A stretch of DNA of 54,947 nt from Burkholderiaceae bacterium (lineage in GTDB: Bacteria > Pseudomonadota > Gammaproteobacteria > Burkholderiales > Burkholderiaceae_E), in contig JAGXFG010000064.1 in the NCBI GenBank assembly GCA_024637395.1, positions 1 through 54,947 of the forward strand, written 5' to 3'. The position numbers and the translations under genes were made by a program. A model generated the notes under the pieces. The model was not told where the DNA came from and searched no databases. It saw only the letters and a list, made by a program, of their open reading frames with translations. Position 1 is the first letter of the stretch. Every line of letters begins with the position of its first letter. Shown piece after piece: positions 1 through 10,648 of this stretch.

Positions 1-634
1 AAGTCGACAGGCACAGGATCGCCATCACCTCGGAGGCGACCACGATATCGAACCCGTCCTCGCGCGGGAAGCCATTGGGCGGCCCCCCCAGCCCAACGTT
101 GATCCTGCGCAGCGCCCGGTCATTCATGTCCACCGAGCGGCGCCAGACGATCCGGCGCACATCGAAGCCCAGCGAGTTGCCGTGGTGGATGTGGTTGTCG
201 ATCAGGGCGGCCAGCAGGTTGTTGGCCAGGCCGATGGCGTTGAAGTCGCCCGTGAAATGCAGGTTGATGTCCTCCATCGGGACAATCTGCGCGTGGCCGC
301 CGCCAGCCGCGCCGCCCTTCATCCCGAACACCGGCCCAAGCGACGGTTCGCGCAGCGCCACCATCGCCTTCTTGCCGATCCGGCACAGGCCGTCGACCAA
401 CCCGACCGAGGTGGTCGTCTTGCCCTCGCCAGCCGGCGTCGGACTGATCGCGGTCATCAGGATCAGGGCTCCCTGGGGGCGCTCCTTGATCGAGTCGAGG
501 TAGTCGAGCGTGATCTTGGCCTTGTAGTGGCCGTAGGGCTCGATGGCGTCATCAGGGATCCCGAGGCGATCGCGGGCGATGTCGGTGATCCGCAGCATCT
601 TGGCGGCTTGGGCAATTTCGATATCCGATTTCAT
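1..634 (-). CDS. fhs: Formate--tetrahydrofolate ligase, N-terminal part (runs off window start)
   Basis: Joins formate to tetrahydrofolate using ATP, giving 10-formyl-THF for one-carbon metabolism in the cytoplasm. The minus-strand frame opens at the ATG 634-632 ([20 protein letters not shown]) and stays open to the window edge, so only about 211 residues are present. The nucleotide loop [14 protein letters not shown] is visible around residues 66-79, followed by [20 protein letters not shown] and a [20 protein letters not shown] segment, all typical of this family. It is transcribed away from leuS. A GC hairpin (674-690) lies in its upstream region. The C-terminal half lies outside the window. 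Confidence 0.93.
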   Translation of the reverse strand, partial: MKSDIEIAQAAKMLRITDIARDRLGIPDDAIEPYGHYKAKITLDYLDSIKERPQGALILMTAISPTPAGEGKTTTSVGLVDGLCRIGKKAMVALREPSLGPVFGMKGGAAGGGHAQIVPMEDINLHFTGDFNAIGLANNLLAALIDNHIHHGNSLGFDVRRIVWRRSVDMNDRALRRINVGLGGPPNGFPREDGFDIVVASEVMAILCLST

Positions 635-673
635 GACGGCTCGCAGGAGGAATTGATCTTGTGGTTTGCGGGG

Positions 674-690
674 CACGGGTCTGGCCCGTG
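674..690 (-). other. Small GC-rich hairpin upstream of fhs
   Basis: CACGGG (674-679) pairs with CCCGTG (685-690) around a five-base loop, 40 bases upstream of the fhs start. It has no U-tract and matches no riboswitch that I recognise. It could be a leader structure or chance in GC-rich DNA. Confidence 0.25.
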
Positions 691-769
691 ACCGGAACCT
701 TAAAGCAGCATTATGGCAAACATCAACCGCCCGCGCCGTGCGACGGTGCTAACCGCCGGGCCGCGCCGT

Positions 770-775
770 TATAAT
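770..775 (+). promoter_or_regulatory. Candidate -10 element of the leuS promoter
   Basis: A perfect TATAAT lies 38 bases upstream of the leuS ATG in otherwise GC-rich DNA. The matching -35 region (near 746-752) is poor, so an activator or an extended contact may be needed. It would start a leader of roughly 30 bases. Confidence 0.45.
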
Positions 776-812
776 TTAGGGTTACGTCAACCGTTGCCGC
801 AAGCACCAGGCC

Positions 813-3518
813 ATGCAAGAAAAATACGACCACCAGAGCATCGAAGCGGCAGCGCAGCGCCACTGGATCGCGGGCGATGTCTATCGCGCCCGCGAACACG
901 ACCCGCGTTTTCCCAAGGGCAAGTATTACGCCTGCTCGATGCTGCCCTACCCCTCGGGCAAGCTGCACATGGGTCATGTGCGCAACTACACCACCAACGA
1001 CGTCATGTACCGCTACCTGCGGATGAACGGGTACAACGTGCTGATGCCGATGGGTTGGGACGCATTCGGGCTGCCGGCCGAGAACGCGGCGATGAAGAAC
1101 CGGGTCGCGCCAGCCAAGTGGACCTACGACAACATCGCCCACATGAAGCAGCAGATGCAGTCGATGGGGCTCGCCATCGACTGGAGCCGCGAAGTCGCGA
1201 CCTGCAGCCCCGAGTACTACAAGTGGAACCAGTGGATCTTCCTCAAGATGCTCGAGCGCGGCATCGCCTACCTCAAGACCGGCACGGTCAACTGGGATCC
1301 GGTTGACCAGACGGTGCTCGCCAACGAACAGGTGATCGACGGGCGCGGCTGGCGCTCGGGAGCCGAAGTCGAGAAGCGCGAGATCCCGATGTATTACCTG
1401 GGAATCACCCGCTACGCCGACGAGCTGGTCGACTGCCTCGACGGACTCGCGTGGCCCGAACGGGTCAAGCTGATGCAGGAGAACTGGATCGGGCGCTCGC
1501 ACGGCGTGCGCTTCGCTTTCCGGCACCAGATCACCGACGCTGCCGGCGAGCTGATCGACGACGGCCGGCTGTACGTCTTCACCACCCGTGCCGACACCAT
1601 CATGGGCGTGACCTTCGTGGCGGTCGCTCCCGAACATTCGCTGGCCACCGCGGCCGCTGCCGGCAACCCGGAACTCACCGCGTTCATCGACGAATGCAAG
1701 CGCGGCGGGGTCACCGAGGCAGAGCTGGCGTTGCGCGAGAAAGCCGGCATGCCCACCGGCCTGATGGTCGAACATCCGCTGAGCGGCGCGCAAGTGCCGG
1801 TCTGGGTCGGCAACTACGTGTTGATGAGCTACGGCGACGGGGCGGTGATGGGGGTGCCGGGTCACGATGAACGCGACCTGGAATTCGCCAACAAGTACCA
1901 GCTGCCGGTGCTGCAGGTGATCGAACCGGCGCCCGGGTCTGCCGCGGTGCCGCCCTTCGACCCCGTGACCTGGCATGACTGGTACGCCGACAAGGCCAGC
2001 GGGCGCTGCGTCAACTCCGGCGCCTACGACGGCCTGGGCTACGAGAATGCCGTGGCCAGGATCGCGGCCGACCTGGCCGAGCTTGACCTGGGTGAAATCA
2101 AGACCCAGTACCGGCTGCGCGACTGGGGCGTGTCGCGCCAGCGCTACTGGGGCACGCCGATCCCGATCATCCACTGCCAGGATTGCGGTGCAGTGCCGGT
2201 GCCCTACGAGGACCTGCCGGTGCTCCTGCCCGAGCACCTGGTGCCCGACGGCAGCGGCAATCCGCTGCGCAAGGAAGAGAGTTTCCTCAATTGCGCCTGC
2301 CCGAAGTGCGGCGCGGCGGCGACCCGCGAAACGGACACGATGGACACCTTCGTCGATTCCGCGTGGTACTACATGCGCTATTGCTCGCCCGGCTCGGACG
2401 ACGCGATCGTCGATGGCCGCAACGATTACTGGATGCCGATGGACCAGTACATCGGCGGCATCGAGCACGCCGTCCTGCACCTCCTGTACGCACGCTTCTG
2501 GACCAAGGTGATGCGCGACATCACCGGCGAGTGGCCGGATGGCGCACCGGAACGCGGACTGGTCAAATTCGACGAGCCATTCACCCGCCTGCTGTGCCAA
2601 GGAATGGTGCTCAACCACATCTTCCTGCGCCGCGGCGCGCAGGCGCAGGGCGGCGGCGTGGAATATTTCTGGCCCGACGAGGTCGAGTGGGTCCACGATG
2701 AAACCGGCAAGCCGGTCAGCGTGCGCTCCAAGGTCGATGGCCTGCCGGTCGAGTACTCCGGCATCGGAACGATGTCCAAGTCCAAGAACAACGGGGTCGA
2801 TCCGCAGGCGATCATCGACCGCCATGGCGCCGACACGGCCCGGCTGTTTGTGATGTTCGCCGCCCCGCCCGAGCAGACGCTCGAGTGGTCGGGTGCGGGG
2901 GTCGAGGGCGCCCAGCGTTTCCTGCGCCGGCTGTGGGCCTTCTGCCACGCCCGCGTGGCCACCCTGCAGCAGGCGGTCGCGCGCAACGGCGACCCCGGCA
3001 GCGGCGAATACGACGAGCAGCAGAAGGCGCTGCGGCGCGAATTCCACACGGTGCTGCGCCAGGCCAGCTACGACTACGAACGCATCCAGTACAACACCGT
3101 GGTTTCGGCCGCGATGAAGATGCTCAACGCCCTGGAGGCGGCGCAGCTCGGCACGGCAGCGAGCGCAGGCATGGTGCTGGCCGAATGTGTTTCGATCCTG
3201 CTGCGCGTGCTCTACCCGGTAGTGCCGCATGTGACGCACGCGCTGTGGGTGGAGCTCGGCCTGGCGGCCCGCGATGGCGACCTGCTCAACGCCCCCTGGC
3301 CGCAGGTGGACGAAGGCGCCCTGGTGCAGGAGACGATCGAACTGGTGCTGCAGGTCAACGGCAAGGTCCGCGGTTCGATCCAGGTAGGCGCCGACGCCGA
3401 CCGCGCTGCGATCGAGCGCGCGGCGCTGGCTTCCGAGGGCTACGCCCGCCACAGTGAAGGACGGGCGTTGCGCAAGCTGATCATCGTCCCCGGACGACTG
3501 GTCAACGTCGTGCTGTGA
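813..3518 (+). CDS. leuS: Leucine--tRNA ligase
   Basis: Class I aminoacyl-tRNA synthetase that charges tRNA-Leu in the cytoplasm. The 901-residue protein has the HIGH-type motif as HMGH (near residue 52, in [16 protein letters not shown]), an inserted CP1 editing domain (about residues 225-425, with [20 protein letters not shown]), a zinc-finger-like CxDC/CxxC segment, and the signature [13 protein letters not shown] near residue 653. The first lysine of KMSKS is therefore threonine, while the second, catalytic lysine is kept. The length is close to the usual 860-900 residues. leuS heads a tight run with lptE, holA and proA, and its stop overlaps the lptE start. Confidence 0.97.
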   Translation: MQEKYDHQSIEAAAQRHWIAGDVYRAREHDPRFPKGKYYACSMLPYPSGKLHMGHVRNYTTNDVMYRYLRMNGYNVLMPMGWDAFGLPAENAAMKNRVAPAKWTYDNIAHMKQQMQSMGLAIDWSREVATCSPEYYKWNQWIFLKMLERGIAYLKTGTVNWDPVDQTVLANEQVIDGRGWRSGAEVEKREIPMYYLGITRYADELVDCLDGLAWPERVKLMQENWIGRSHGVRFAFRHQITDAAGELIDDGRLYVFTTRADTIMGVTFVAVAPEHSLATAAAAGNPELTAFIDECKRGGVTEAELALREKAGMPTGLMVEHPLSGAQVPVWVGNYVLMSYGDGAVMGVPGHDERDLEFANKYQLPVLQVIEPAPGSAAVPPFDPVTWHDWYADKASGRCVNSGAYDGLGYENAVARIAADLAELDLGEIKTQYRLRDWGVSRQRYWGTPIPIIHCQDCGAVPVPYEDLPVLLPEHLVPDGSGNPLRKEESFLNCACPKCGAAATRETDTMDTFVDSAWYYMRYCSPGSDDAIVDGRNDYWMPMDQYIGGIEHAVLHLLYARFWTKVMRDITGEWPDGAPERGLVKFDEPFTRLLCQGMVLNHIFLRRGAQAQGGGVEYFWPDEVEWVHDETGKPVSVRSKVDGLPVEYSGIGTMSKSKNNGVDPQAIIDRHGADTARLFVMFAAPPEQTLEWSGAGVEGAQRFLRRLWAFCHARVATLQQAVARNGDPGSGEYDEQQKALRREFHTVLRQASYDYERIQYNTVVSAAMKMLNALEAAQLGTAASAGMVLAECVSILLRVLYPVVPHVTHALWVELGLAARDGDLLNAPWPQVDEGALVQETIELVLQVNGKVRGSIQVGADADRAAIERAALASEGYARHSEGRALRKLIIVPGRLVNVVL

Positions 3519-4033
3519 TGAATGCCCGCCGCAACCTCGGCCGCCGCCGCCTGCTGCTGGCATTGCTGGCCGGCTCGGCCGCGCTGGTCGCGAGCGGTTG
3601 CGGCTTTGCCCTGCGCCGCTCGGCGATGCTGCCTTTCGACACCCTCTACCTGAGCGTCGCGCCTCACTCCCAACTGGGCGACGAGCTCCGGCGCACCGTG
3701 CTCGCCGGTGGCGCCACCCAACTGGTGACCGACCCGGCGCGCGCCGCGGCGCGGCTCGAGATCATCAAGGAAGCCCGCGAGAAGGAAATCGTCGGCTTCT
3801 CGGCCAGCGGCCGCCCCCGGGAGTACCGGTTGCGCCTGCGGGTGAGTTTCCGGATCGCTGAGGGCTCGAACCCGGAAGTCGTACCGGCGACTGAACTGGT
3901 GCTGCACCGTGACATGACCACCACCGATGTCCAGCTGCTGTCCAAGGAGCAGGAAGAGGAAATCCTCTACCACGACATGCAGTCCGACCTGGTCGACCAG
4001 ATCCTGCGGCGGCTTGCCGCCCTGCAGGGCTGA
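3518..4033 (+). CDS. lptE: LPS-assembly outer-membrane lipoprotein LptE
   Basis: LptE plugs the LptD beta-barrel and helps deliver lipopolysaccharide to the outer leaflet. The 171-residue product has an arginine-rich N-terminus, a hydrophobic stretch and a lipobox-like ASGC with the lipidated cysteine at residue 28. The remainder (CGFALR, then a beta-rich region) fits the family, and so does the leuS-lptE-holA order that is standard in proteobacteria. The ATG at 3518 overlaps the leuS TGA (TGATG). A GTG one codon upstream (3515) is in frame, but the ATG is the better choice. Confidence 0.9.
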   Translation: MNARRNLGRRRLLLALLAGSAALVASGCGFALRRSAMLPFDTLYLSVAPHSQLGDELRRTVLAGGATQLVTDPARAAARLEIIKEAREKEIVGFSASGRPREYRLRLRVSFRIAEGSNPEVVPATELVLHRDMTTTDVQLLSKEQEEEILYHDMQSDLVDQILRRLAALQG

Positions 4034-4081
4034 GATGGTCCGCCCCCGCCCCCCGCGCCGCCCCTGGGCCGAGAAGAAGTA

Positions 4082-5110
4082 GTGGCCCAGGTCAGACCGG
4101 AAGCGCTGACAGGTCGGCTCAAGTCCGGGCTGCCACCCGTGGTGTGGATTCACGGCGATGAAGCGCTCTTCGTCCAGGAGGCCAGCGATGCGGTGAGAGC
4201 ACGGGCGCGGGAGTTGCAGTTCGACGAGCGCCAGGTGCTGCAGGTCGAACGCGGTTTCAGGGCCGACGAGATCCGTAACGAGGTTGGTTCCGGGTCACTG
4301 TTTGCCACCAGCAAACTGGTCGAAATCCGCTTCCCCGGCAAACCATCCAAGGATTTGCTCGAGACGATCGCTGCGCTGGTGGCGCACATGCCCGAGGAAG
4401 TCAGGCTGCTCGTGAACAGTTCCCGCCTCGACCGCGGCACCACCGAGTCCGCGAATTTCAAGCAGATCGATCGCGCCGGGATCGTGGTGCCGGTCTACCC
4501 GCTCGAGCGCAGCCGGTTGACGGGCTGGATCGCCGAGCGCCTGCGCCGCCAGGGACAAAGCGGCGACGAGGCCACCCTGGAACTGATCGCCGCCCGCGTC
4601 GAGGGCAACGCAATGGCTGCCGACCAGGAAATCCGCAAGCTCGGATTGCTGTTTGACCGCGGGCCGTTGCCGGTCGACGAGACCCGCGACGCGGTGCTCG
4701 ATGTCGCCCGCTACAGCGCCTTCGACCTCGTCGACGCCGCGCTTGCCGGGGACCGACAGCGCAGCGTCCGCACGCTGGCCGGCCTGCAGGCCGAGGGCGA
4801 AGCGCCGCCCCTGGTGCTCTGGGCCCTGGCCGACGCGGTGCGCACGCTGGTGCGCCTGCATGAAGGACGCGCCGACGGCCGGGCCGAGGGCCAGGTGCTG
4901 CGCGAAGCACGAGTGTTCGGGCCCCGCGAGCAGCTCTACCGCAGCGCGCTGGGGCGCATCGATCACCAGCACGCGCTGGGCGCGCTGCAGATGGCCGCAC
5001 ACACCGATACAATCATCAAGGGATTGAACCCGGGAGACGGCTGGCAGGCGCTGGGCATGCTGGCACTCCGAATCGCCGGAGCGCCGGTGCTGGAACAGTC
5101 ATCGACATGA
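4082..5110 (+). CDS. holA: DNA polymerase III subunit delta
   Basis: Delta is the clamp-loader subunit that opens the beta sliding clamp during replication. The product is 342 residues, the usual family length. It opens with [20 protein letters not shown] and includes [15 protein letters not shown], typical of the delta N-terminal domain, and later [15 protein letters not shown]. The start is a GTG at 4082, 48 bases after lptE. Its stop overlaps the proA ATG (ATGA), which suggests translational coupling. The position directly after lptE is conserved in betaproteobacteria. Confidence 0.93.
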   Translation: MAQVRPEALTGRLKSGLPPVVWIHGDEALFVQEASDAVRARARELQFDERQVLQVERGFRADEIRNEVGSGSLFATSKLVEIRFPGKPSKDLLETIAALVAHMPEEVRLLVNSSRLDRGTTESANFKQIDRAGIVVPVYPLERSRLTGWIAERLRRQGQSGDEATLELIAARVEGNAMAADQEIRKLGLLFDRGPLPVDETRDAVLDVARYSAFDLVDAALAGDRQRSVRTLAGLQAEGEAPPLVLWALADAVRTLVRLHEGRADGRAEGQVLREARVFGPREQLYRSALGRIDHQHALGALQMAAHTDTIIKGLNPGDGWQALGMLALRIAGAPVLEQSST

Positions 5111-6387
5111 CCGAAACCGCCGAAATCAACAGCTACATCGCCCAGGTGGGCGCGCGGGCGCGCGCTGCCAGCAGGGCCATGGCCGGCGCGCCGACGGCTG
5201 CCAAGGACGCGGCACTGGCGGCGACTGCCGCGGCCATCCGCCGCGAGAGCGCCGCGCTGCGCGCTGCCAATGAAATTGACCTGGCGGCAGCGCGAGCCGC
5301 GGGCCACGACGCCGCCTTCGTCGACCGGCTGGCGCTCAGCGCGGCAGGAATCGAAGCGATGGCCGCCGGGCTGGACCAGATCGCGATGCTGCCGGATCCG
5401 ATCGGCGAGATCAGCGAGCTCCGGCCGCGCCCGAGCGGAATCCAGGTCGGGCGGATGCGAGTGGCGCTCGGGGTGATCGGCATCATCTACGAGTCACGCC
5501 CCAACGTCACGATCGACGCTGCCGGACTGTGCATCAAGTCGGGGAATTCGACCATCCTGCGCGGCGGCAGCGAGGCGATCCACAGCAACCGGGCGCTTGC
5601 CGAGCTGGTCCGCGAGGGCCTGCGCAGCGCGGCACTGCCCGAAGACGCGGTGCAGCTGATCGCCACCACCGACCGGGCAGCGGTCGGCGCGCTGATCACC
5701 AGCCCGCAGTTCGTCGACGTAATCGTCCCGCGGGGCGGCAAGTCGCTCATCGAGCGCATCGCGCGCGAATCAAAGGTGCCGATGATCAAGCACCTCGACG
5801 GGATCTGCCACGTCTACATCGACGACCAGGCCGACGTCGCCAAGGCGATCCTGATTGCCGACAACGCCAAGACCCAGCGCTATGCGCCCTGCAACACGAT
5901 GGAGACATTGCTGGTGGCCCGGGGAATCGCCGCCGCGGTGCTGCCGGAACTGGGCCGGATCTATGCCGCGAAGAACGTCGAATTGCGCGGCGACGAGGCC
6001 AGCCGGGAATTGCTCGCTGCCGCCGGCCTGCCCTGCATCGCGGCCACCGAGGACGACTGGCGCACCGAATACCTCGCCCCGATTCTCGCCATCAGGATCG
6101 TCGCCGGAATCGACGCGGCGATCGAGCACATCAACACTTACGGCTCACAGCATACCGACGCGATCGTCACCGAGCACCATAGCCACGCCATGCGGTTCCT
6201 GCGCGAAGTCGACTCGGCCTCGGTGATAGTCAACGCCTCGACCCGCTTTGCCGACGGCTTCGAATACGGACTGGGCGCCGAGATCGGCATTTCGACCGAC
6301 AAGCTCCACGCCCGCGGCCCGGTCGGCCTCGAAGGTCTGACCTCGATGAAGTACGTGGTACTCGGGTCGGGACAGATCCGCAGCTGA
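5107..6387 (+). CDS. proA: Gamma-glutamyl phosphate reductase (glutamate-5-semialdehyde dehydrogenase)
   Basis: Reduces gamma-glutamyl phosphate to glutamate-5-semialdehyde with NADPH, the second step of proline synthesis. The product is 426 residues, the normal length. It shows the [20 protein letters not shown] segment near residue 120, the PRGGKSLI cofactor region near residue 210, and the catalytic cysteine in [11 protein letters not shown] near residue 262. The ATG overlaps the holA stop by four bases. The final proline step, proC, is also in this window (13642) but in another transcription unit. Confidence 0.96.
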   Translation: MTETAEINSYIAQVGARARAASRAMAGAPTAAKDAALAATAAAIRRESAALRAANEIDLAAARAAGHDAAFVDRLALSAAGIEAMAAGLDQIAMLPDPIGEISELRPRPSGIQVGRMRVALGVIGIIYESRPNVTIDAAGLCIKSGNSTILRGGSEAIHSNRALAELVREGLRSAALPEDAVQLIATTDRAAVGALITSPQFVDVIVPRGGKSLIERIARESKVPMIKHLDGICHVYIDDQADVAKAILIADNAKTQRYAPCNTMETLLVARGIAAAVLPELGRIYAAKNVELRGDEASRELLAAAGLPCIAATEDDWRTEYLAPILAIRIVAGIDAAIEHINTYGSQHTDAIVTEHHSHAMRFLREVDSASVIVNASTRFADGFEYGLGAEIGISTDKLHARGPVGLEGLTSMKYVVLGSGQIRS

Positions 6388-6469
6388 TGCCGATGGACTC
6401 GGCCGTGCGTGTGCCATTCCTGCACTATAGGTTGTCGCCAGGCAGCCACTCTCTCGAAGGACCCGAGCA

Positions 6470-7066
6470 GTGAAATTCATCGAATATTTCCTCGCCCCGC
6501 AGTCACCCTGGACCTACCTTGGACACCAGCGCCTGCGCGATATCGCGGCCCGCCACGACGCAACGATCGAGTGCAAGCCGATGGACCTCGGCCTGGTCTT
6601 CCCGGTCTCCGGCGGCTTGCCGCTGGCCAAGCGCTCGCCGCAGCGCCAGGCCTACCGGCTGCTCGAGCTGGAGCGCTGGAGCCGCCACCTTGGCGTGCCG
6701 CTCTACGTCCATCCCAAGTTCTTCCCGGTGCCGGCTGACGAGGCCGCACGCCTGATCGTCATCACCGGACGCCTGCACGGCCAGGAGGCCGCGCTCGATC
6801 TGAGCGGCGCGATCCTGCGCGCGGTCTGGGCCGAGGAGCTCAACATCGGCGACGACGCCACGCTCGCGGCGATCGCCGACTCCTGCGGTCTCGACGGCGC
6901 GGCCCTGATGGCGCGGCGCGCTGAAGCCCAGTCGGAATACGAGCGCTATACCCAGGAGGCGATCGACTGCGGGGTATTCGGAAGTCCCTGGTACCGCTAT
7001 CGCGGCGAAAACTTCTGGGGCCAGGATCGCCTGCAGCTCCTCGAGCTTGCCCTGGAGGCAGCCTGA
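6470..7066 (+). CDS. 2-hydroxychromene-2-carboxylate isomerase (DsbA/GST-kappa fold)
   Basis: The 198-residue protein belongs to the DsbA-like family of HCCA isomerases, glutathione-using enzymes first known from naphthalene degradation. The first strand and candidate catalytic serine are in FLAPQSPWTYLG (Ser12). The cis-proline region and C-terminal signature are in VFGSPWYRYRGENFWGQDRL. No aromatic-degradation genes lie nearby, so the real substrate is unknown and a general glutathione-dependent role is possible. The start ATG/GTG region at 6470 has a GAAGGA-type ribosome site. Family assignment is firm; the function is inferred. Confidence 0.82.
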   Translation: MKFIEYFLAPQSPWTYLGHQRLRDIAARHDATIECKPMDLGLVFPVSGGLPLAKRSPQRQAYRLLELERWSRHLGVPLYVHPKFFPVPADEAARLIVITGRLHGQEAALDLSGAILRAVWAEELNIGDDATLAAIADSCGLDGAALMARRAEAQSEYERYTQEAIDCGVFGSPWYRYRGENFWGQDRLQLLELALEAA

Positions 7067-7077
7067 ACACGGGGGCG

Positions 7078-8310
7078 GTGCGCCCACGCCCGGAGGCGGC
7101 CCTGCGCCTCTTCGCGCCCTGCCCGCGCGGTCTGGAGGACGCCCTCGCAGACGAGCTCACCGGCCTTGGCGCCAGCATCATCGCGCGCCCGGCCGGCGGG
7201 ATCGAATTCGACGGTGACCGCGCGATCGCCTATCGGGCCAACCTGCACTCCCGGCTGGCGAGCAGGATTCTGCTGCGCATCGCCAACGGCCCATATGGTG
7301 ACGAGAACGACCTCTACCGGATCGCTTCGGGGCATCCCTGGGAAAGTGTCTTCAGGTCCGACCAGACCCTGCGTATCGACATCAGCGCGATCCGTTCGCC
7401 GCTGACCAGCCTGAATTTCGCGACCCTGCGCATCAAGGACGCAATCGTCGATCGGATGCGCAACGCCACCGGGGAGCGCCCTTCGATCGACACCCACCGC
7501 CCCGACGTGCGGGTCTTTGCTTTTCTCGACGCCAACAACGCGACCCTCTACCTCGATCTCTCTGGCGAAGCGCTGTTCAAGCGCGGCTGGCGCCAGCGCG
7601 AGGACAAGGGCGAGGCACCGCTCAAGGAAAACCTCGCCGCCGGCTTGCTCGCGCTCTCCGGGTGGACGCCGGAGGCGCCGCTGTTCGACCCGTTCTGCGG
7701 ATCGGGCACCATTGTCATCGAAGCGGCGCAACAGGCGCTGGGAATAGCTCCCGGGGTATCGCGCCATTTCGGTTTCGAGAATCTGGCCGACTTTGATGCC
7801 GACCTCTGGTCGACGCTGCGCAGTGATGCACTGCGCCGGATGCGTCCGGCCAGCGCCCCGCTGCCCATTGCCGGCGCCGACATCGACCCGCGCGCGATCG
7901 AGCAGGCCCGCCTGAACCTCAGCCGCGCCGGGGTTGGCTCGGACACGATCACGCTCGAATGCCGCGATTTCACCGGTGCGAGCGCGCCCTTCGAGCAACC
8001 GGGGTTCATCGTCTGCAACCCGCCCTACGGCGAACGCCTGGAGTTCGAGGGCGAGGCACAGGGTGGTGGATTTGCCGACTTCGGGGCGACGTTGCGCGCT
8101 GGTTTCGCGGGCTGGCGGGCCTGCGTGCTGACCAGCGACCGGTCGCTGCCGCGGCAGCTGGGCATGAAGGAGCGGCGCAAGTGGCCGCTGTTCAACGGCG
8201 CCATCGAGTGCCGGATGTTCGTCTTCGACATCTTCGCCCCCGGCACGGCGCCGCGCCGCAACCGCAACCCGGCCCCCGACGCCGCTGGCGAGGCCGGAGC
8301 CGGCGGCTAG
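7078..8310 (+). CDS. rlmL: THUMP-domain 23S rRNA guanine-N2 methyltransferase (RlmL-type)
   Basis: SAM-dependent methyltransferase expected to modify a guanine in 23S rRNA. The product is 410 residues. It has an N-terminal THUMP RNA-binding region (about 50-165, with RPDVRVFAFLDANNATLYLD), the SAM-binding motif FDPFCGSGT (residues 203-211) and the catalytic CNPPYGERL near residue 312. It corresponds only to the RlmL half of the long RlmKL fusion of enterobacteria; the RlmK half is absent. The start is a GTG 11 bases after the previous gene. Its 3' end overlaps convergent pilU by four bases. Confidence 0.86.
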   Translation: MRPRPEAALRLFAPCPRGLEDALADELTGLGASIIARPAGGIEFDGDRAIAYRANLHSRLASRILLRIANGPYGDENDLYRIASGHPWESVFRSDQTLRIDISAIRSPLTSLNFATLRIKDAIVDRMRNATGERPSIDTHRPDVRVFAFLDANNATLYLDLSGEALFKRGWRQREDKGEAPLKENLAAGLLALSGWTPEAPLFDPFCGSGTIVIEAAQQALGIAPGVSRHFGFENLADFDADLWSTLRSDALRRMRPASAPLPIAGADIDPRAIEQARLNLSRAGVGSDTITLECRDFTGASAPFEQPGFIVCNPPYGERLEFEGEAQGGGFADFGATLRAGFAGWRACVLTSDRSLPRQLGMKERRKWPLFNGAIECRMFVFDIFAPGTAPRRNRNPAPDAAGEAGAGG

Positions 8311-9440
8311 ACCATGTCGAGGTGGCTGACGCGCCGTGATTGATCCTTGGCGTTGCGCTTGCTGTTCAGTTTGACGTTGAGCCGCAGGTCGTTGACCGAG
8401 TCGGCGTTGCGCAACGCATCCTCGTATTCGATCTTGCCGGCTTCATAGAGGTCGAACAGGTGCTGGTCGAAGGTCTGCATTCCGAGCTCGCGGCTCTTCT
8501 TCATGACCTCCTTGATGCCCGACACCTCGCCCTTGAAGATCATGTCGCTGACCAGCGGCGTGTTGAGCATCACCTCGACCGCCGGGATGCGGCCGACCCC
8601 CTCGGACATCGGGATCAGGCGTTGCGAAACGATACCCCTGAGATTGAGCGAGAGGTCCATCAGCAGCTGCTGGCGGCGCTCCTCGGGGAAGAAGTTGATG
8701 ATCCGGTCGAGCGCCTGGTTGGCGCTGTTGGAGTGCAGTGTGGCCAGGCACAGGTGGCCGGTCTCGGCGAACGCGACCGCCGACTCCATCGTTTCGCGAT
8801 CGCGAATCTCGCCGATCATGATCACGTCGGGGGCCTGGCGCAGAGTATTCTTGAGCGCGATTTCCCAGCTCTCGGTATCGACCCCGATTTCGCGATGGGT
8901 GACTATGCAATTGCGGTGCGGATGAACGAACTCGACCGGATCCTCGATGGTGATGATGTGACCGTGGGTCATCTCGTTGCGAAAGCCGATCATCGCGGCC
9001 AGCGAATTCGACTTGCCCGAACCGGTCGCGCCAACCATCAGCAGCAGCCCGCGCTTGGTAAGCGAGAGTTCCGCCATTACCGGCGGCAGTTGCAGTTCAT
9101 CGAACGTCGGGATGCCGGTCTTGATGGTGCGCAATACCAGGCCGACGTGGTGCTGTTGCAGGAACGCGTTGACCCGGAAGCGCCCGATGCCCGAGGGGCT
9201 GATCGCGAAGTTGACTTCCTTGTGGGCCTCGAACTCGGCGGCCTGGCGATCGTTCATCAGGGCACGCGCCAGCATCAAGGTGTGGCCAGGCGTGAGCACC
9301 TGCTCGGAAACCGGATGGATCTGGCCATCAACCTTGAAGGCGGGCGGGAAGTCGACCGTCAGGAAAAGGTCAGAACCGTTCTGGGAGACCAGTCGTCGCA
9401 ACAGGTCGTGAAGGAATTTCGATGCGGTTTCGCGTTGCAT
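8307..9440 (-). CDS. pilU: Type IV pilus twitching motility ATPase PilU
   Basis: Cytoplasmic hexameric ATPase that assists PilT in pilus retraction. The product is 377 residues. It carries the Walker A motif GATGSGKSNSLAAMIGFRNE (near residue 137), the Asp box/Walker B segment QAPDVIMIGEIRDRETM, and the His box ETGHLCLATLHSNSANQALD. The C-terminal tail after residue 345 is longer than in PilT, as is usual for PilU. It lies 69 bases downstream of pilT on the same strand, the standard pilTU arrangement. Confidence 0.95.
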   Translation of the reverse strand: MQRETASKFLHDLLRRLVSQNGSDLFLTVDFPPAFKVDGQIHPVSEQVLTPGHTLMLARALMNDRQAAEFEAHKEVNFAISPSGIGRFRVNAFLQQHHVGLVLRTIKTGIPTFDELQLPPVMAELSLTKRGLLLMVGATGSGKSNSLAAMIGFRNEMTHGHIITIEDPVEFVHPHRNCIVTHREIGVDTESWEIALKNTLRQAPDVIMIGEIRDRETMESAVAFAETGHLCLATLHSNSANQALDRIINFFPEERRQQLLMDLSLNLRGIVSQRLIPMSEGVGRIPAVEVMLNTPLVSDMIFKGEVSGIKEVMKKSRELGMQTFDQHLFDLYEAGKIEYEDALRNADSVNDLRLNVKLNSKRNAKDQSRRVSHLDMV

Positions 9441-9509
9441 TGCTTTGACTCCAACTCGCTTGCTGAAATGGCGCCGGCACTCGCGGGCAGGGCCCGCCGG
9501 CCAACCCCG

Positions 9510-10553
9510 TTAGCCTGGGAAATTCTCTTTGTGAGCCGAGGCGGCCCGTGCTTCGGCCATGCCGATGATGTTCCGCCGCACCAGGTCGGTCAGGCACTGG
9601 TCGAGTGTCTGCATGCCGATCGCCGCGCCGGTCTGGATCGACGCGTTCATCTGGGCGACCTTGGATTCGCGGATCAGGTTGCGGATCGCCGGCGTGGCGA
9701 TCATGATTTCGTGGGCCGCCACCCGGCCACTGCCATCCTTGGTCTTGAGCAGGGTCTGCGAGATGACAGCGCGCAACGATTCCGAGAGCATGGCCCGGAC
9801 CATTTCCTTCTCCGCCGCCGGAAAGACGTCAACCACCCGGTCGATGGTCTTGGCCGCGGACGAGGTATGAAGGGTGCCGAAGACCAGGTGACCGGTCTCG
9901 GCGGCAGTGAGCGCCAGGCGGATCGTTTCGAGGGCGCGCAGCTCGCCGACCAGGATCACGTCCGGATCCTCGCGCAGTGCCGAGCGCAGCGCGTTGCTGA
10001 ACGACAGGGTCATCGGCCCCACCTCGCGCTGGTTGATCAGGGAGCGCTTGGAATCGTGAACGAACTCGATCGGGTCCTCGACGGTCAGGATGTGCCCGTA
10101 CTCGTTCTCGTTGACGTGATTGACCATCGCTGCCAGCGTCGTCGACTTGCCCGAACCGGTCGGACCGGTCACCAGCACCAGGCCGCGCGGCTGCATCGAA
10201 ATTTCGGAAAAGATCTTGGGGGCGTTGAGTTCCTCGAGCGTCAGGATCTTCGACGGAATCGTCCGCATCACCGCGGCCGCTCCCCGCTGCTGCAGGAAGG
10301 CGTTAACCCGGAAGCGCGCCAACCCCGGAATTGCGAACGAAAAGTCGCATTCGAGGTTTTCCTCATAGTCCTTGCGCTGCGCATCGTTCATGATGTCGTA
10401 GATCATCCCGTGCACGTCCGTGTGTTCCATGGGCGGCAGGTTGATCCGGCGCACGTCTCCGTGCACCCTGATCATCGGTGGCAAGCCCGACGAAAGGTGC
10501 AGGTCGGATGCCTTGTTCTTGACGGCAAATGCGAGGAGTTCAGAAATATCCAT
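9510..10553 (-). CDS. pilT: Type IV pilus retraction ATPase PilT
   Basis: Main retraction motor for twitching motility and DNA uptake. The product is 347 residues from the ATG at 10553 (MDISELLAFAVKNKASDLHL), a typical length and N-terminus; an in-frame upstream start at 10565 would add only four residues. Walker A is GPTGSGKSTT near residue 132, the Asp box is DPDVILVGELRALETIRLAL, and the His box is ETGHLVFGTLHTSSAAKTID. It is divergent from yggS, the usual neighbour in betaproteobacteria and pseudomonads. Confidence 0.96.
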   Translation of the reverse strand: MDISELLAFAVKNKASDLHLSSGLPPMIRVHGDVRRINLPPMEHTDVHGMIYDIMNDAQRKDYEENLECDFSFAIPGLARFRVNAFLQQRGAAAVMRTIPSKILTLEELNAPKIFSEISMQPRGLVLVTGPTGSGKSTTLAAMVNHVNENEYGHILTVEDPIEFVHDSKRSLINQREVGPMTLSFSNALRSALREDPDVILVGELRALETIRLALTAAETGHLVFGTLHTSSAAKTIDRVVDVFPAAEKEMVRAMLSESLRAVISQTLLKTKDGSGRVAAHEIMIATPAIRNLIRESKVAQMNASIQTGAAIGMQTLDQCLTDLVRRNIIGMAEARAASAHKENFPG

Positions 10554-10648
10554 TTCGCATCCCAATCTCTAGGTTTCTTCGATTACCCAATCATCCACGG
10601 CGGCGCAAGCGTTGCACAACCCCCAATCTACGAACGGCAACCGAGACG

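Noticed and set aside
674-690. Possible THF riboswitch ahead of fhs
   Set aside because: Only a short six-pair hairpin is present, without the conserved core or pseudoknot of known folate riboswitches.
723-3563. Very long minus-strand open frame opposite leuS (about 946 codons)
   Set aside because: High GC leaves the antisense frame of leuS open. The translation is histidine/arginine/valine rich with no recognisable domain, and leuS itself is fully convincing.
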